The notes under the pieces were generated by a model, which saw nothing but the letters and a program-made list of their open reading frames with translations, ran no database searches and was not told the origin of the DNA. The position numbers were made by a program, and so were the translations under genes. From NCBI RefSeq assembly GCF_014280935.1, contig NZ_JACLZI010000044.1, positions 1 through 64,000 on the forward strand: 64,000 nt of DNA, written 5' to 3'. This DNA comes from Aquibacillus kalidii (GTDB lineage Bacteria > Bacillota > Bacilli > Bacillales > Amphibacillaceae). Numbering within the stretch: the first letter of the stretch is position 1; every line of letters starts with the position of its first letter. Below, one piece after another: positions 28,357-36,783 of the stretch.

Positions 28357-28809
28357 ATGACAAAAAAATTCAAAATTCAACTACTTCAGTTTGGATTTAT
28401 TGGCTTAAGTAATGCCGTAGTCGATATCGTCTCGCTAAATATTCTGTTGTTTATCTGGCCAACAGATCATCGTACAACTTTAATACTTTTCAATACAATA
28501 GCTTACATTCTGACCATAATTAACAGTTATATTTGGAATACGAAGTACACGTTTAGTCACCATGCCAACATGGATTCTAAGGAGATACTCTTTTTTATAT
28601 TGCAGGCGGCCGTTGCACTAATTATTAGTAACCTCGTATTTATAGGCGCTGTTGACGTAATGAAATCCCAGAGTATTCTGCAGCTCCCAACTCTGTTAAT
28701 ACAAAATATCGCCAAAGGGCTAGCAATGCTTCTTTCATCGTCCGCTAGCTTTCTATTTATGAAATTCTTTGTGTTTAAAAGTAACCAAACAAAACAAGCC
28801 AATCGTTAA
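28357..28809 (+). CDS. GtrA-family membrane protein
   Basis: 150 residues with four membrane segments. The GtrA signature is visible: FGFIGLSNAVVD at the start and NSYIWNTKYTF in the loop after the second segment. The family is thought to flip or carry polyprenyl-linked sugars for wall or exopolysaccharide glycosylation. It stands alone with CGGAG upstream; the nearest glycosyltransferase gene is 3.5 kb away. A good terminator follows. Confidence 0.87.
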   Translation: MTKKFKIQLLQFGFIGLSNAVVDIVSLNILLFIWPTDHRTTLILFNTIAYILTIINSYIWNTKYTFSHHANMDSKEILFFILQAAVALIISNLVFIGAVDVMKSQSILQLPTLLIQNIAKGLAMLLSSSASFLFMKFFVFKSNQTKQANR

Positions 28810-28825
28810 TCGATAGGCTTGTTTT
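28791..28825 (+). terminator. Rho-independent terminator of the gtrA-like gene
   Basis: AAAACAAGCC and GGCTTGTTTT form a 10-bp stem, extended inside by ATCG / CGAT, with a T-rich tail (TTTTGTTTA). It overlaps the last codons of the gene. Confidence 0.85.
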
Positions 28826-28980
28826 GTTTAACATTTATTTGTTCCATAAAAAACTTATGTCACTATCTAATATCATCTTTAAGATAAAATGCGTCATAGT
28901 GTAAATATTGACGTTCCTTTCCGTTCCACTACTAAAGAGAGTCAGATTTCGTTTTCTTAATTGCAAATACTACATAAACA

Positions 28981-29243
28981 GAGATCGGAGGAAATTCACG
29001 TAGACTCCTCGAAAATACAGCCCGATTTTCTTCGTGCGATGACTATGCTACGAAGCATTTCTTGTGGGCGGAGCTTGAGCCTCCCCGGTCGCAAAAGTGC
29101 GTGCACCTGCGTCTTCTAGTAACACTTCGAAGCAGGCTTCCTCGGTGCAAGGGAGAAAAGATGGTTACTCAAGTAGCCCCCTCGCTCCCTGTGGGGTCTC
29201 AACGTCTTCGCTTTCCCACAGAAGCGTAGTGAATTTCCGTAGC
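28981..29243. repeat. Palindromic intergenic repeat, copy with inverted core
   Basis: The left arm GGAAATTCACGTAGACTCC and right arm GTAGTGAATTTCCG are terminal inverted repeats (GGAAATTCAC / GTGAATTTCC). The left 50 bases match the copy at 45780, including CCCGATTTTCTTCGTGCGAT. The core (GAGCCTCCCCGGTCGC ... CTCCCTGTGGGGTCTCAAC) is the reverse complement of the corresponding core at 45870-45940 and contains about 90 extra bases. It is GC-rich relative to its surroundings. No reading frame is supported. Confidence 0.85.
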
Positions 29244-29298
29244 GGCACCTAATAAGTTACTTCGCTTTCTATTTATTTTATGTCCAAAGCAACAAATT

Positions 29299-29718
29299 TT
29301 ATTTTACTATCATTACTGGACAGTGTGCTCGCTTTGCAACCTTGTGACTGACACTGCCTAACACCATTTCTTGGAGAGAATTAAGTCCTCTACTTCCAAT
29401 TACACAAATATCTACTTTATTGTCATTAGCATATTTCACAATTGAGGGCCCAGGTTCCCCATGTAAAATAGTTATTTTATAATTTACATGATGGCGCTTC
29501 ATTTTATGTTCCGTAATCATAAGCTTTTCTTTTCTCATATGATCAACATCGACTGAATTCCAATTATGGAGGATATCAGCTTTTGATGTTGCTCCATCCA
29601 CTACATATACTATTTCAATAATAGCTTTTGGATTATTATCAGCTAAGGTAAGTGCTTTCTCTGCTGCTCGTATGGCATGTTCCGATCCATCTGAGGCTAA
29701 TAATATTTTATGAAACAT
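29299..29718 (-). CDS. Universal stress protein, UspA family
   Basis: 139 residues, a single UspA domain. It starts with MFHKILLASDGSEHAIRAAEKAL and ends with the ATP-binding pattern GSRGLNSLQEMVLGSVSHKV, so it is of the nucleotide-binding type. A cytosolic stress protein of unspecified target. A near-consensus cre (CcpA) site lies about 70 bases upstream (29790-29803). It is followed on the same strand, upstream, by the SulP transporter; the terminator at 29867-29900 separates the two. Confidence 0.92.
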   Translation of the reverse strand: MFHKILLASDGSEHAIRAAEKALTLADNNPKAIIEIVYVVDGATSKADILHNWNSVDVDHMRKEKLMITEHKMKRHHVNYKITILHGEPGPSIVKYANDNKVDICVIGSRGLNSLQEMVLGSVSHKVAKRAHCPVMIVK

Positions 29719-29789
29719 AAATCAGTCTCCTTACTCTTAATAGCTTTCTTTCATTATATCAGAGCAACTTCCATTGCTGAACGAAAATA

Positions 29790-29803
29790 TGTAAGCGTTC
29801 ACT
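29790..29803 (-). promoter_or_regulatory. Candidate cre (CcpA) site upstream of the usp gene
   Basis: TGTAAGCGTTCACT agrees with TGWNANCGNTNWCA at all but one position. It lies about 70 bases upstream of the UspA start codon, a position suitable for carbon catabolite control. Confidence 0.4.
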
Positions 29804-29866
29804 AAATTCACACAAATTTCTTTTCTTTCTAAATAAAATTGTTCTAAATAATCTTTCTAAAACAAC

Positions 29867-29900
29867 TAAAAGGACCACATTCATCACATGTGGTCCTTTT
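29867..29900 (-). terminator. Terminator of the SulP transporter gene
   Basis: AAAAGGACCACAT and ATGTGGTCCTTTT form a perfect 13-bp stem with a 7-base loop directly after the SulP stop codon. It has T-rich flanks on both sides. Confidence 0.85.
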
Positions 29901-29905
29901 TACTA

Positions 29906-31378
29906 CTAATGATTCGCTATTTTTGCATCTGCTTTATTGTAAACAGCACGTTTTTCAACAAGCAAAGAACTTTCTTTATTTAAACCGTACACGGTTACCT
30001 TCGTTCCATTTTCTTGATATTTTAAGACAATCTTATCAATTGCACCTACTGCAGAATCATCCCAAATATGTGCATTTGTAAAGTCCAACTCCACTTGTTC
30101 TAATTTTTCTTTAAAATCAAATTGCTCTACCAATTCAGTAACAGAAGCAAAAAATAATTGTCCAGTTATCTTATAAACCTTTTTCGCACTACCTTCAACC
30201 GTTATCGCCTTTACATAAACTTTTGATATTTTAGCCGCGAAGAAAATGGCACTTAAGAGTACACCGGTTAAAACACCAATAGACAGATTATGTGTATAGA
30301 CTACTGTTCCAACTGTAACAATCATTACTAAAGCATCCGTTCTAGGCATTAGATGTAAAGATCTTAAGGAGCTCCAGTCAAAGGTTCCAATTGAAACCAT
30401 GATCATAACTCCAACAAGAGCTGCCATCGGAATTTGAATGAGAATATCATTAAACACGAGAATAAGCAGCATCAAGAATACACCCGCAACGAGAGTTGAT
30501 AGGCGAGTTCTACCACCTGACTTAACATTGATAACAGACTGTCCAATCATGGCACAACCAGCCATTCCTCCAAAAAATCCAGCTACAATGTTGGCAATTC
30601 CTTGACCCTTTGCTTCTCTATTTTTATTACTTTCTGTATCAGTCATATCATCAACAATCTGTGCTGTTAAAAAGGATTCCAATAACCCAACAACGGAAAG
30701 TGCTATTGCATATGGGAATATGATGCTTAACGTCTCAAAATTAAGTGGGATATCAGGCAAGAGAAATACTGGTAATGCTTGAGTCAATTCTCCCATATCT
30801 CCGACTGTTCTAACACCACTACTAGTAAATACTGCTACTGCAGTGATAGCAATTATTGCTATTAATGGAGATGGAACAGCTTTCGTAAATAACGGAAAAA
30901 TATAAATGATAGCCAAAGCCCCTGCAACCATTGCGTACATTTGCCATGATTCTCCAACAAAGTGTTCCAATTGAGAAGTAAAAATTAAAATTGCTAACGC
31001 ATTAACAAAGCCAATCATGACAGAACGTGGCACAAATTTCATGTATTTAGCAAGTTTGAAAATACCCATTATTATTTGGATAACGCCGGTAAGAATAGTT
31101 GCTGCTAACAAGTATTCTAAACCATGATCTGCAACTAATGACCCCATCACTAATGCCATAGCCCCTGTAGCAGCAGAAATCATTCCCGGTCTACCACCTG
31201 TAAAGGCAATCACGACGGCAATACAAAAGGATGCGTAAAGACCAACCATTGGATCCACACCAGCGATAATGGAGAATGCAATAGCCTCTGGTATTAAAGC
31301 AAGCGCAACTACGGCACCTGCCAAGATATCCCCACGAATATTACTAAACCAATTCTGTTTTATTGTAGATAAATTCAA
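29906..31378 (-). CDS. SulP/SLC26-family anion transporter with STAS domain
   Basis: About 490 residues from a TTG at 31378, chosen because GAGGTG lies six bases upstream; an ATG eight codons earlier is less well placed. The membrane part has 10-14 segments with [25 protein letters not shown] and [14 protein letters not shown], the SulP transport signatures. The C-terminal STAS domain (about 390-485) contains [16 protein letters not shown]. Members carry sulfate, bicarbonate or other anions, often with Na+ or H+. Several bacterial members of this close branch are Na+/HCO3- symporters, so bicarbonate is as likely as sulfate. A single gene. Confidence 0.9.
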   Translation of the reverse strand: MNLSTIKQNWFSNIRGDILAGAVVALALIPEAIAFSIIAGVDPMVGLYASFCIAVVIAFTGGRPGMISAATGAMALVMGSLVADHGLEYLLAATILTGVIQIIMGIFKLAKYMKFVPRSVMIGFVNALAILIFTSQLEHFVGESWQMYAMVAGALAIIYIFPLFTKAVPSPLIAIIAITAVAVFTSSGVRTVGDMGELTQALPVFLLPDIPLNFETLSIIFPYAIALSVVGLLESFLTAQIVDDMTDTESNKNREAKGQGIANIVAGFFGGMAGCAMIGQSVINVKSGGRTRLSTLVAGVFLMLLILVFNDILIQIPMAALVGVMIMVSIGTFDWSSLRSLHLMPRTDALVMIVTVGTVVYTHNLSIGVLTGVLLSAIFFAAKISKVYVKAITVEGSAKKVYKITGQLFFASVTELVEQFDFKEKLEQVELDFTNAHIWDDSAVGAIDKIVLKYQENGTKVTVYGLNKESSLLVEKRAVYNKADAKIANH

Positions 31379-31687
31379 TTCTACACCTCTTCCTCTTCTC
31401 ATTTATTAACTCTTGGCTTTCCACTCTCATGAAAGCCGGACCGTTTTTAACAAATAGAATAATATCATAGTTGCACCTATTACAGAAATCCGATGTAAGC
31501 GTGAATCATTTATTTTTTCCTTATTATTTCTACAAATTACTTAAAGTTACTACCCCATACTATCAATCGCCCATAATCGACTAAAAATCATTTCCAATTA
31601 ACTTGTATTTTTTACCGGCTTGATTACGATTTATTTTTATTGGGATAGCAAACAATAATTATATCTTCTTGGAAGGAGGTTTGAGAT

Positions 31688-32155
31688 ATGAACCATCTTA
31701 AAGCTATTGGGATTAAATTTATTGTTATAAGTATTGTGCTTTACTCTATTTTAGCAGGTTTTTATACCGCTACTATAGGTAACATTTTTGTTATCAGCCT
31801 TCTCGTAACTGGTGTCGCTTATGTTTTAGGTGATCTATTTATTTTACCTCGATTCGGCAATTTGATTGCATCAATTGCTGATTTAGGTTTAGCGTTTCTA
31901 TCTATATGGCTGTTAAGTTCCGTGTTCTTTGCTGAAGAATATGGGATAATGTCCGCTTCGTTATTTTCGGCAATTTTAATAAGCTGTTCTGAAGCTGTAT
32001 TCCACTTGTATATGAACAGTAAGGTTTTTCACAAAGATGAAGATGTATACATTAACAGAGATAAACAATTTTCTGGAGATTTTGTAACTGAGTTTGGTGA
32101 GGAAGAATATGATTCTGATGTAATTAACCTAAAAGACAAAAGTGATAAAAAATAA
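31688..32155 (+). CDS. DUF2512 membrane protein (YndM family)
   Basis: 155 residues with four membrane segments in the first 105 residues and an acidic, hydrophilic C-terminal tail. LVTGVAYVLGDLFILPRFGN and IASIADLGLAFL are typical of the YndM/DUF2512 family, which is common in spore formers and of unknown function. GGAAGGAGG precedes the ATG. A short GC hairpin (AAGGGG / CCCCTT) follows the stop and may terminate it. Confidence 0.85.
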   Translation: MNHLKAIGIKFIVISIVLYSILAGFYTATIGNIFVISLLVTGVAYVLGDLFILPRFGNLIASIADLGLAFLSIWLLSSVFFAEEYGIMSASLFSAILISCSEAVFHLYMNSKVFHKDEDVYINRDKQFSGDFVTEFGEEEYDSDVINLKDKSDKK

Positions 32156-32281
32156 GAAGGGGTGGGATGCCCCTTCATTCCTAAACCATGTAAAATTTAC
32201 ATATATTTAATTTCTTACGGTTTTTCTTAACAACTATTTTCCATACAATTTAGTAAATACGGTTCTTAAGGAGTGTGGAAA

Positions 32282-33424
32282 ATGAACGTTGCTATCTTTA
32301 CAGATACTTTTTCCCCGGATATTAATGGTGTGGCAAAAACTTTGAAGCGTCTTACAGAATACCTGCAAGCAAATAATCATCAATACCGCGTATTTGCCCC
32401 AAAACACTTTAGACAACAAATGGATTCAGAAAATATTAACCAACTATCAAGTTTGCCATTCATCTTGTATCCAGAGTGTAGGTTTTCTATACCAAACCTT
32501 TTGCAAATAAGCGCAGAATTAAAGGAATTTAAGCCAGACATTATCCATGTCGCTACACCCTTTAATATAGGATTATGCGGTATCCATTACGCAAACAAAT
32601 TCAACATTCCATTGGTTGGTTCTTATCATACTGATTTTGATCAATATTTGTCGTATTATAACCTTCCATTTCTTTCTAAAACTTTATGGAGATATATGAA
32701 ATGGTTTCATCGTTCGATGGAAAAAATATTTGTACCATCTAAAGATACATTAGAAAAACTAAAATCAAAAGGTTTTCAAAACCTGAGTATTTGGAGTCGT
32801 GGAGTTGACACTTCCATTTTCAATCCTAATTATTCCACGTTAGCGATTCGTGAAAAATATCATATCAAAGAAAAATATATATTGAGTTACGTTGGACGTC
32901 TTGCACCGGAGAAAGATATATTTAAACTTCAAGAAATCATGCATAGCCTACCAAAAGAGTTATCTGAGCAGGTTCGATGGCTCATAGTGGGGGATGGACC
33001 TTCCAAGCAAGAATTGATCGATAATGCCCCAAAAAATGCTACTTTCACTGGTTACTTACACAAAGAGTCATTGGCAGAGGTTTATACAGCTTCTGATTTA
33101 TTTGTTTTTCCTTCCTCCACTGAAACATTTGGAAATGTAGTACTAGAAGCCTTAGCATGCGGAACTCCTGCGCTATGTGCAAACGCAGGAGGGGTTCGTA
33201 ATATTATTAAAGATTCCGAAACTGGCGTTTTATGCAAGTCTGGTACGATTGAAGAATATGTCCAACATATTACTCATCTACTTCATCAAGAACAAAAGCG
33301 AAATGCTATGTCTAGAGCTGGGGTAAAATATGCAAGCCTCAATGGTTGGGATAGCCACTTAAAAAAACTGATTCAGGAGTACCACGAAATAACTAGTAAT
33401 CGTTTACTTAAAAAGCATGCATAG
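32282..33424 (+). CDS. Glycosyltransferase family 4 (GT-B fold)
   Basis: About 380 residues from the ATG at 32282 (AAGGAG upstream). The N-terminal lobe begins VAIFTDTFSPDINGVAKTL, and the C-terminal GT1/GT4 lobe has SYVGRLAPEKDI, GDGPSKQEL and the sugar-nucleotide motif FPSSTETFGNVVLEALACG. It resembles enzymes that transfer mannose or glucose to a membrane lipid acceptor (PimB or MgdA type). The acceptor and donor cannot be told from sequence. No membrane segment is present. It converges with the carboxypeptidase gene, whose stop lies one base away. Confidence 0.85.
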   Translation: MNVAIFTDTFSPDINGVAKTLKRLTEYLQANNHQYRVFAPKHFRQQMDSENINQLSSLPFILYPECRFSIPNLLQISAELKEFKPDIIHVATPFNIGLCGIHYANKFNIPLVGSYHTDFDQYLSYYNLPFLSKTLWRYMKWFHRSMEKIFVPSKDTLEKLKSKGFQNLSIWSRGVDTSIFNPNYSTLAIREKYHIKEKYILSYVGRLAPEKDIFKLQEIMHSLPKELSEQVRWLIVGDGPSKQELIDNAPKNATFTGYLHKESLAEVYTASDLFVFPSSTETFGNVVLEALACGTPALCANAGGVRNIIKDSETGVLCKSGTIEEYVQHITHLLHQEQKRNAMSRAGVKYASLNGWDSHLKKLIQEYHEITSNRLLKKHA

Positions 33425-33425
33425 G

Positions 33426-34355
33426 CTACCTATTATCTTTATTTAAAAATGCTTCTAATGCTAACATCAATCCTAATTCTTTATTATCATTCCATATTTT
33501 ATCATAGTTTTCCAATGGTACTGGTCTTGGCCCGACTAGCGGTGAGATTTCTAAAGTGAAGGCTGGTTTTCCTAAAGAATCCAAAAACCAATCCGTAAAT
33601 CCACCACCACTAGGATTTGGACTAGGATAAATAAGCTGATACCCTGTTTTTTCTTTTATCATAGTAGCTATTTTCTTGGATCGATTTAGGAGTGCTCCAC
33701 TACTCTTATATTTCCAAAAAATTTCCTCCCCAGATGAATGATAGGAAACAGCTGTTTTAAAATCATGTTCTAAAGTAAAATCATAAATTGCCTTTGTTTC
33801 TGGTTCACTCAGAGGAGACGGTCCTTTATACATAGAAGGGGCTGGTTTACCAATTTGGTCATCTATCGTTTCCCAACCTGCAGGGTATTGGCGGTTCAAA
33901 TCAACACCATTTATATTAGCTTTCCATGAGGAGAAACTTTTCTGATTATTATTTAAAGCTATAACATCAGTACAATTTTCTATTCCTTCAACCCCATATT
34001 GTACGAGTGAAACACCGTCCGGATTAACCATTGGTACAAACCAAATAGAAGTTTTTGATAAAATGTCTCGAACAGGAAAAATACCAATAAGATCATCATT
34101 TGCGTAGCCTTGACAATATGTGTCTACCATGTGCATGACTAATGAAGTGGTTAACCACTCCCTAGCATGGTGTGCAGCATTAATAAATATCTCTGTCTCT
34201 CCATGACCGAGTTTAATGGCAACTATTTTCTTCCCCTCAACGGACTCCCCTATTTTTTTTGTTGAAAGAACAGAGGAATATTGTTTTTCTAAGTTACATA
34301 TATCTTCTATCATTTTGGCATACGAGTATAACTGTTTCGGAGCTACAATTTGCAT
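33426..34355 (-). CDS. M14-family zinc carboxypeptidase
   Basis: 309 residues. The zinc ligands are in NAAHHAREW (His and Glu) and AVSYHSSGE (His), with the catalytic glutamate in FTLEISP. Substrate-binding DLNRQYPAGW and NPDGVSLVQYG are also present. There is no signal peptide and no LysM domain. It is most like the gamma-D-glutamyl-meso-diaminopimelate peptidase I type (YqgT-like), which trims peptidoglycan peptides, probably recycled or spore cortex ones. AGGTAGGG precedes the ATG. Confidence 0.85.
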   Translation of the reverse strand: MQIVAPKQLYSYAKMIEDICNLEKQYSSVLSTKKIGESVEGKKIVAIKLGHGETEIFINAAHHAREWLTTSLVMHMVDTYCQGYANDDLIGIFPVRDILSKTSIWFVPMVNPDGVSLVQYGVEGIENCTDVIALNNNQKSFSSWKANINGVDLNRQYPAGWETIDDQIGKPAPSMYKGPSPLSEPETKAIYDFTLEHDFKTAVSYHSSGEEIFWKYKSSGALLNRSKKIATMIKEKTGYQLIYPSPNPSGGGFTDWFLDSLGKPAFTLEISPLVGPRPVPLENYDKIWNDNKELGLMLALEAFLNKDNR

Positions 34356-34646
34356 GAATTTTCCCTACCTTTTGTAAATTTACCTTCCATTTCATCATAC
34401 GTGAGATCGACTTTTTATATAACACTTAAGATCAAACGTTATGTAACTCCTATAATACAACAAGTCTACTTTACCTAAAATCCAATTAATATGTAGATAC
34501 TTAAAACTCCCCCCTCTTTTCCTAGTCGAACTACGCTTTTCTATAACTGTAGTATCTAATACAACACTCTTTATGGTTAGATAGTACAAATAGTTAGGAT
34601 GCCCTGCAGCATTATTTGAGCTTCTATCCCTCCTTAAAAACTAAAA
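34356..34646. other. Intergenic stretch, no gene supported
   Basis: About 290 bases upstream of the carboxypeptidase. A 64-codon frame exists on the minus strand but lacks a ribosome-binding site and any recognisable composition. Otherwise nothing was seen. Confidence 0.5.
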
Positions 34647-34676
34647 AATCCTGTCATCTCATCGAGACACAGGATT
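34647..34676 (-). terminator. Terminator after the CBO0543-family gene
   Basis: AATCCTGT and ACAGGATT close an imperfect inner stem (ATCTC / GAGA). The minus-strand side continues TTTTTTAGTTTTT, a clear T-run. Confidence 0.8.
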
Positions 34677-34739
34677 CATCATACGTTATTATTTATGGGT
34701 TCGATTCTCTATATAGAGTAAATAACTTTTTTATCTCTA

Positions 34740-35318
34740 CTACTTAATAACAGTCACACCAACATAAATTCCAGCAAGAAAAATAGTGGTGATTACAATG
34801 AGATGAAAGATAATCCAAGCCCATCCACCATATCTAAAAGCATCTGAACTAATTGGGTTTCTTGCGCTATCCGGTACAACTTTCCCACCTAATGTCTCTA
34901 AAAGTAGAAAATTTATCCACCATAATGTATAGCTATCCCATAGATCCCATTCTGGCTCGAATCTAAAAATACTCGTACGCTTTAAAATCACCTCAGCAAA
35001 TACGCCTAAATGAATTATCCCCCAATAAAATGGGATCTTCCACACCCATTTTTTAGGACTATATCTTATTCCAAACAATGCAATAAACGGAAAAACGGTA
35101 GATACTAATCCGTATGGAATTAATAAACCATTGTGTAGCAAATTGTTTGGAAATGTGTAAAATCCTATATAAGTTAAAAAGTAACATAATAAATTACCTG
35201 ACACTGCACTAACTAAAAAGATGAATCCATAACGCTTCCAATCTAATTTAATGATAAACAAACAGCCTAAGCCACTACTAAGTATAACGATTAAAAATAA
35301 CATAGCTTTTACACTCAT
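34740..35318 (-). CDS. CBO0543-family membrane protein
   Basis: 192 residues with about five or six membrane segments. The pattern FRFEPEWDLWDSYTLWW followed by a C-terminal membrane segment is characteristic of the CBO0543 family in Clostridia and Bacillaceae. No function is established. AGGTGAT precedes the ATG. It is the only gene of its transcript and ends in a strong terminator. Confidence 0.75.
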   Translation of the reverse strand: MSVKAMLFLIVILSSGLGCLFIIKLDWKRYGFIFLVSAVSGNLLCYFLTYIGFYTFPNNLLHNGLLIPYGLVSTVFPFIALFGIRYSPKKWVWKIPFYWGIIHLGVFAEVILKRTSIFRFEPEWDLWDSYTLWWINFLLLETLGGKVVPDSARNPISSDAFRYGGWAWIIFHLIVITTIFLAGIYVGVTVIK

Positions 35319-35386
35319 TTTATCACCTATTTAACTAAACCATATTTATGTTTTAGGGTTACCCAAAAAAGGATAATTAAGACAAG

Positions 35387-35415
35387 AAAACTCCAATCAT
35401 TTTGATTGAAGTTTT
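35387..35415. terminator. Terminator after the acyl-CoA dehydrogenase-like gene
   Basis: AAACTCCAATCA and TGATTGAAGTTT pair at 11 of 12 positions with a short loop. T-runs flank it on both strands. It lies 15 bases after the stop of the minus-strand gene at 35430. Confidence 0.7.
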
Positions 35416-35429
35416 TTTACCTTTTATGT

Positions 35430-36596
35430 TTAATCGCGCAATGCATTTCCAGCTAACAATTGAATAACCATATCATCCATAGGTGGGTTATGTAATCCAG
35501 CTCTAACATCGCGGTAGTACTGTTCAAATGGCATCGTTTTTGATAATCCCCTTCCACCTACAATTCGCATAGAAAGATCCACTACCTCATTTGCTATATT
35601 GGTTGCAACCGTCTTGACTGCTGCTAATTCGATACCTAAGTTGTCCCTCTCTTCGGGATATTTATCCCATTTTTCAGCTATTCCATACATGAAATAACGG
35701 GCTTGCATTAATTTTAAATCCATTTCTCCTATTTTCTGTTTTATATGTGGCACCTCAGATATAGTGGTTTTTAAACTATTTGGTTGAAAACTTTTAGCAA
35801 ACTTAATTGCCTCATTCCTAGCTGCTATAGCAATTCCTAAGTAACAAGCCGGAATATGAAGCAGCCACCCTTTTGGTGACGGTCTCTTCCCTTTTGTCTC
35901 ATTGATTTCAACCAACATGTCTTCACTTAATTCAACATCATTTAAAACTAGATCATCACTTCCAGTTCCCCTCATACCTAGTGTATCCCAAGTATGCTCG
36001 ACCTCGATCCCTGGTTGATCACTTTTAATTAGGAAAGACCCTACTGCATCCTTGTCTTCTATAAAAGCCGTAACAATATAATAATCAAGCACACTCGCCA
36101 TTGTGGTAAATGATTTTCTACCATTTATTATGTAGTTATTTCCCTCTCGGACCGCACGAGTTTCTGGTATCCCACCTCTAGTTGGACTTCCAGTAGCAGG
36201 CTCAGTGGCAGCCCGATTCACAACTTTTTTATACTCGCCTACTTCCTTAGCTATCCATTCAAACTTTTCCTTACTCCAAAGTGTTTGTTCACTTAATTCC
36301 ATCATAACACCCATATGCCACCCAATTGATAGTGCTGTTGCTCCATCTCCTTCTGCTAGCTTCTCTTGTAACAAAAGGAATTCATATAAGCTTAAATCCT
36401 CCCCACCATACTCTTTTGGAAGTGTTAAGGAGACATATCCTTCAGACTTCAGATCTGCTAAGTTATCGATAGAAAATGTCGCCGTCTGCTCTGCTTGTTT
36501 CACTCTTTCTTTTATTTTAGGTACTAAATAAGCAACCTTCTCAAACAATCGTTGCTGACGTTCAGTCTTTATAAAAGTTTTAAATAAATCAGACAT
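35430..36596 (-). CDS. Acyl-CoA dehydrogenase family protein without the usual catalytic motif (YdbM-like)
   Basis: 388 residues with the three-part acyl-CoA dehydrogenase fold: TLPKEYGGEDLSLYEFL, RAATEPATGSPTRGG and INGRKSFTTMASVLDYY. In this family the catalytic glutamate usually sits in an EGT[NA][EQ] motif near the C-terminus; here the equivalent place reads RAGLHNPPMDD. The protein may therefore use a different base, act on a different substrate or bind FAD/FMN for another oxidation, as in DszC-like relatives. It resembles B. subtilis YdbM. GGAGTGAT precedes the ATG. A single gene, not linked to the fad operon. Confidence 0.82.
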   Translation of the reverse strand: MSDLFKTFIKTERQQRLFEKVAYLVPKIKERVKQAEQTATFSIDNLADLKSEGYVSLTLPKEYGGEDLSLYEFLLLQEKLAEGDGATALSIGWHMGVMMELSEQTLWSKEKFEWIAKEVGEYKKVVNRAATEPATGSPTRGGIPETRAVREGNNYIINGRKSFTTMASVLDYYIVTAFIEDKDAVGSFLIKSDQPGIEVEHTWDTLGMRGTGSDDLVLNDVELSEDMLVEINETKGKRPSPKGWLLHIPACYLGIAIAARNEAIKFAKSFQPNSLKTTISEVPHIKQKIGEMDLKLMQARYFMYGIAEKWDKYPEERDNLGIELAAVKTVATNIANEVVDLSMRIVGGRGLSKTMPFEQYYRDVRAGLHNPPMDDMVIQLLAGNALRD

Positions 36597-36746
36597 TATC
36601 CATCACTCCATTTTCTCTTTTATTTAAATCATACAAAACCTTTCCTTATTATTCCAATAAGAGCTATTTACTTTTTTCGGATATGGATCTTTTACATAAT
36701 GACTCTTTATCGTATGTACTTTTGTTTTTAACGTAATTTATAACAA

Positions 36747-36776
36747 AAAAGTAGAGCACCACTCTACTCTACTTTT
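36747..36776 (-). terminator. Terminator of the chemoreceptor gene
   Basis: AAAAGTAGAG and CTCTACTTTT form a perfect 10-bp stem with a 10-base loop just after the chemoreceptor stop codon; T-runs flank both sides. Confidence 0.85.
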
Positions 36777-36783
36777 TTTAACC

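Noticed and set aside
34395-34589. A 64-codon minus-strand reading frame
   Set aside because: No ribosome-binding site, no recognisable family and random-looking composition in an AT-rich spacer.
34690-34720. GGTTCGATTCTC, resembling the T-loop of a tRNA
   Set aside because: The flanking bases cannot form a T-stem, and no D-arm, anticodon arm or acceptor stem could be found around it.
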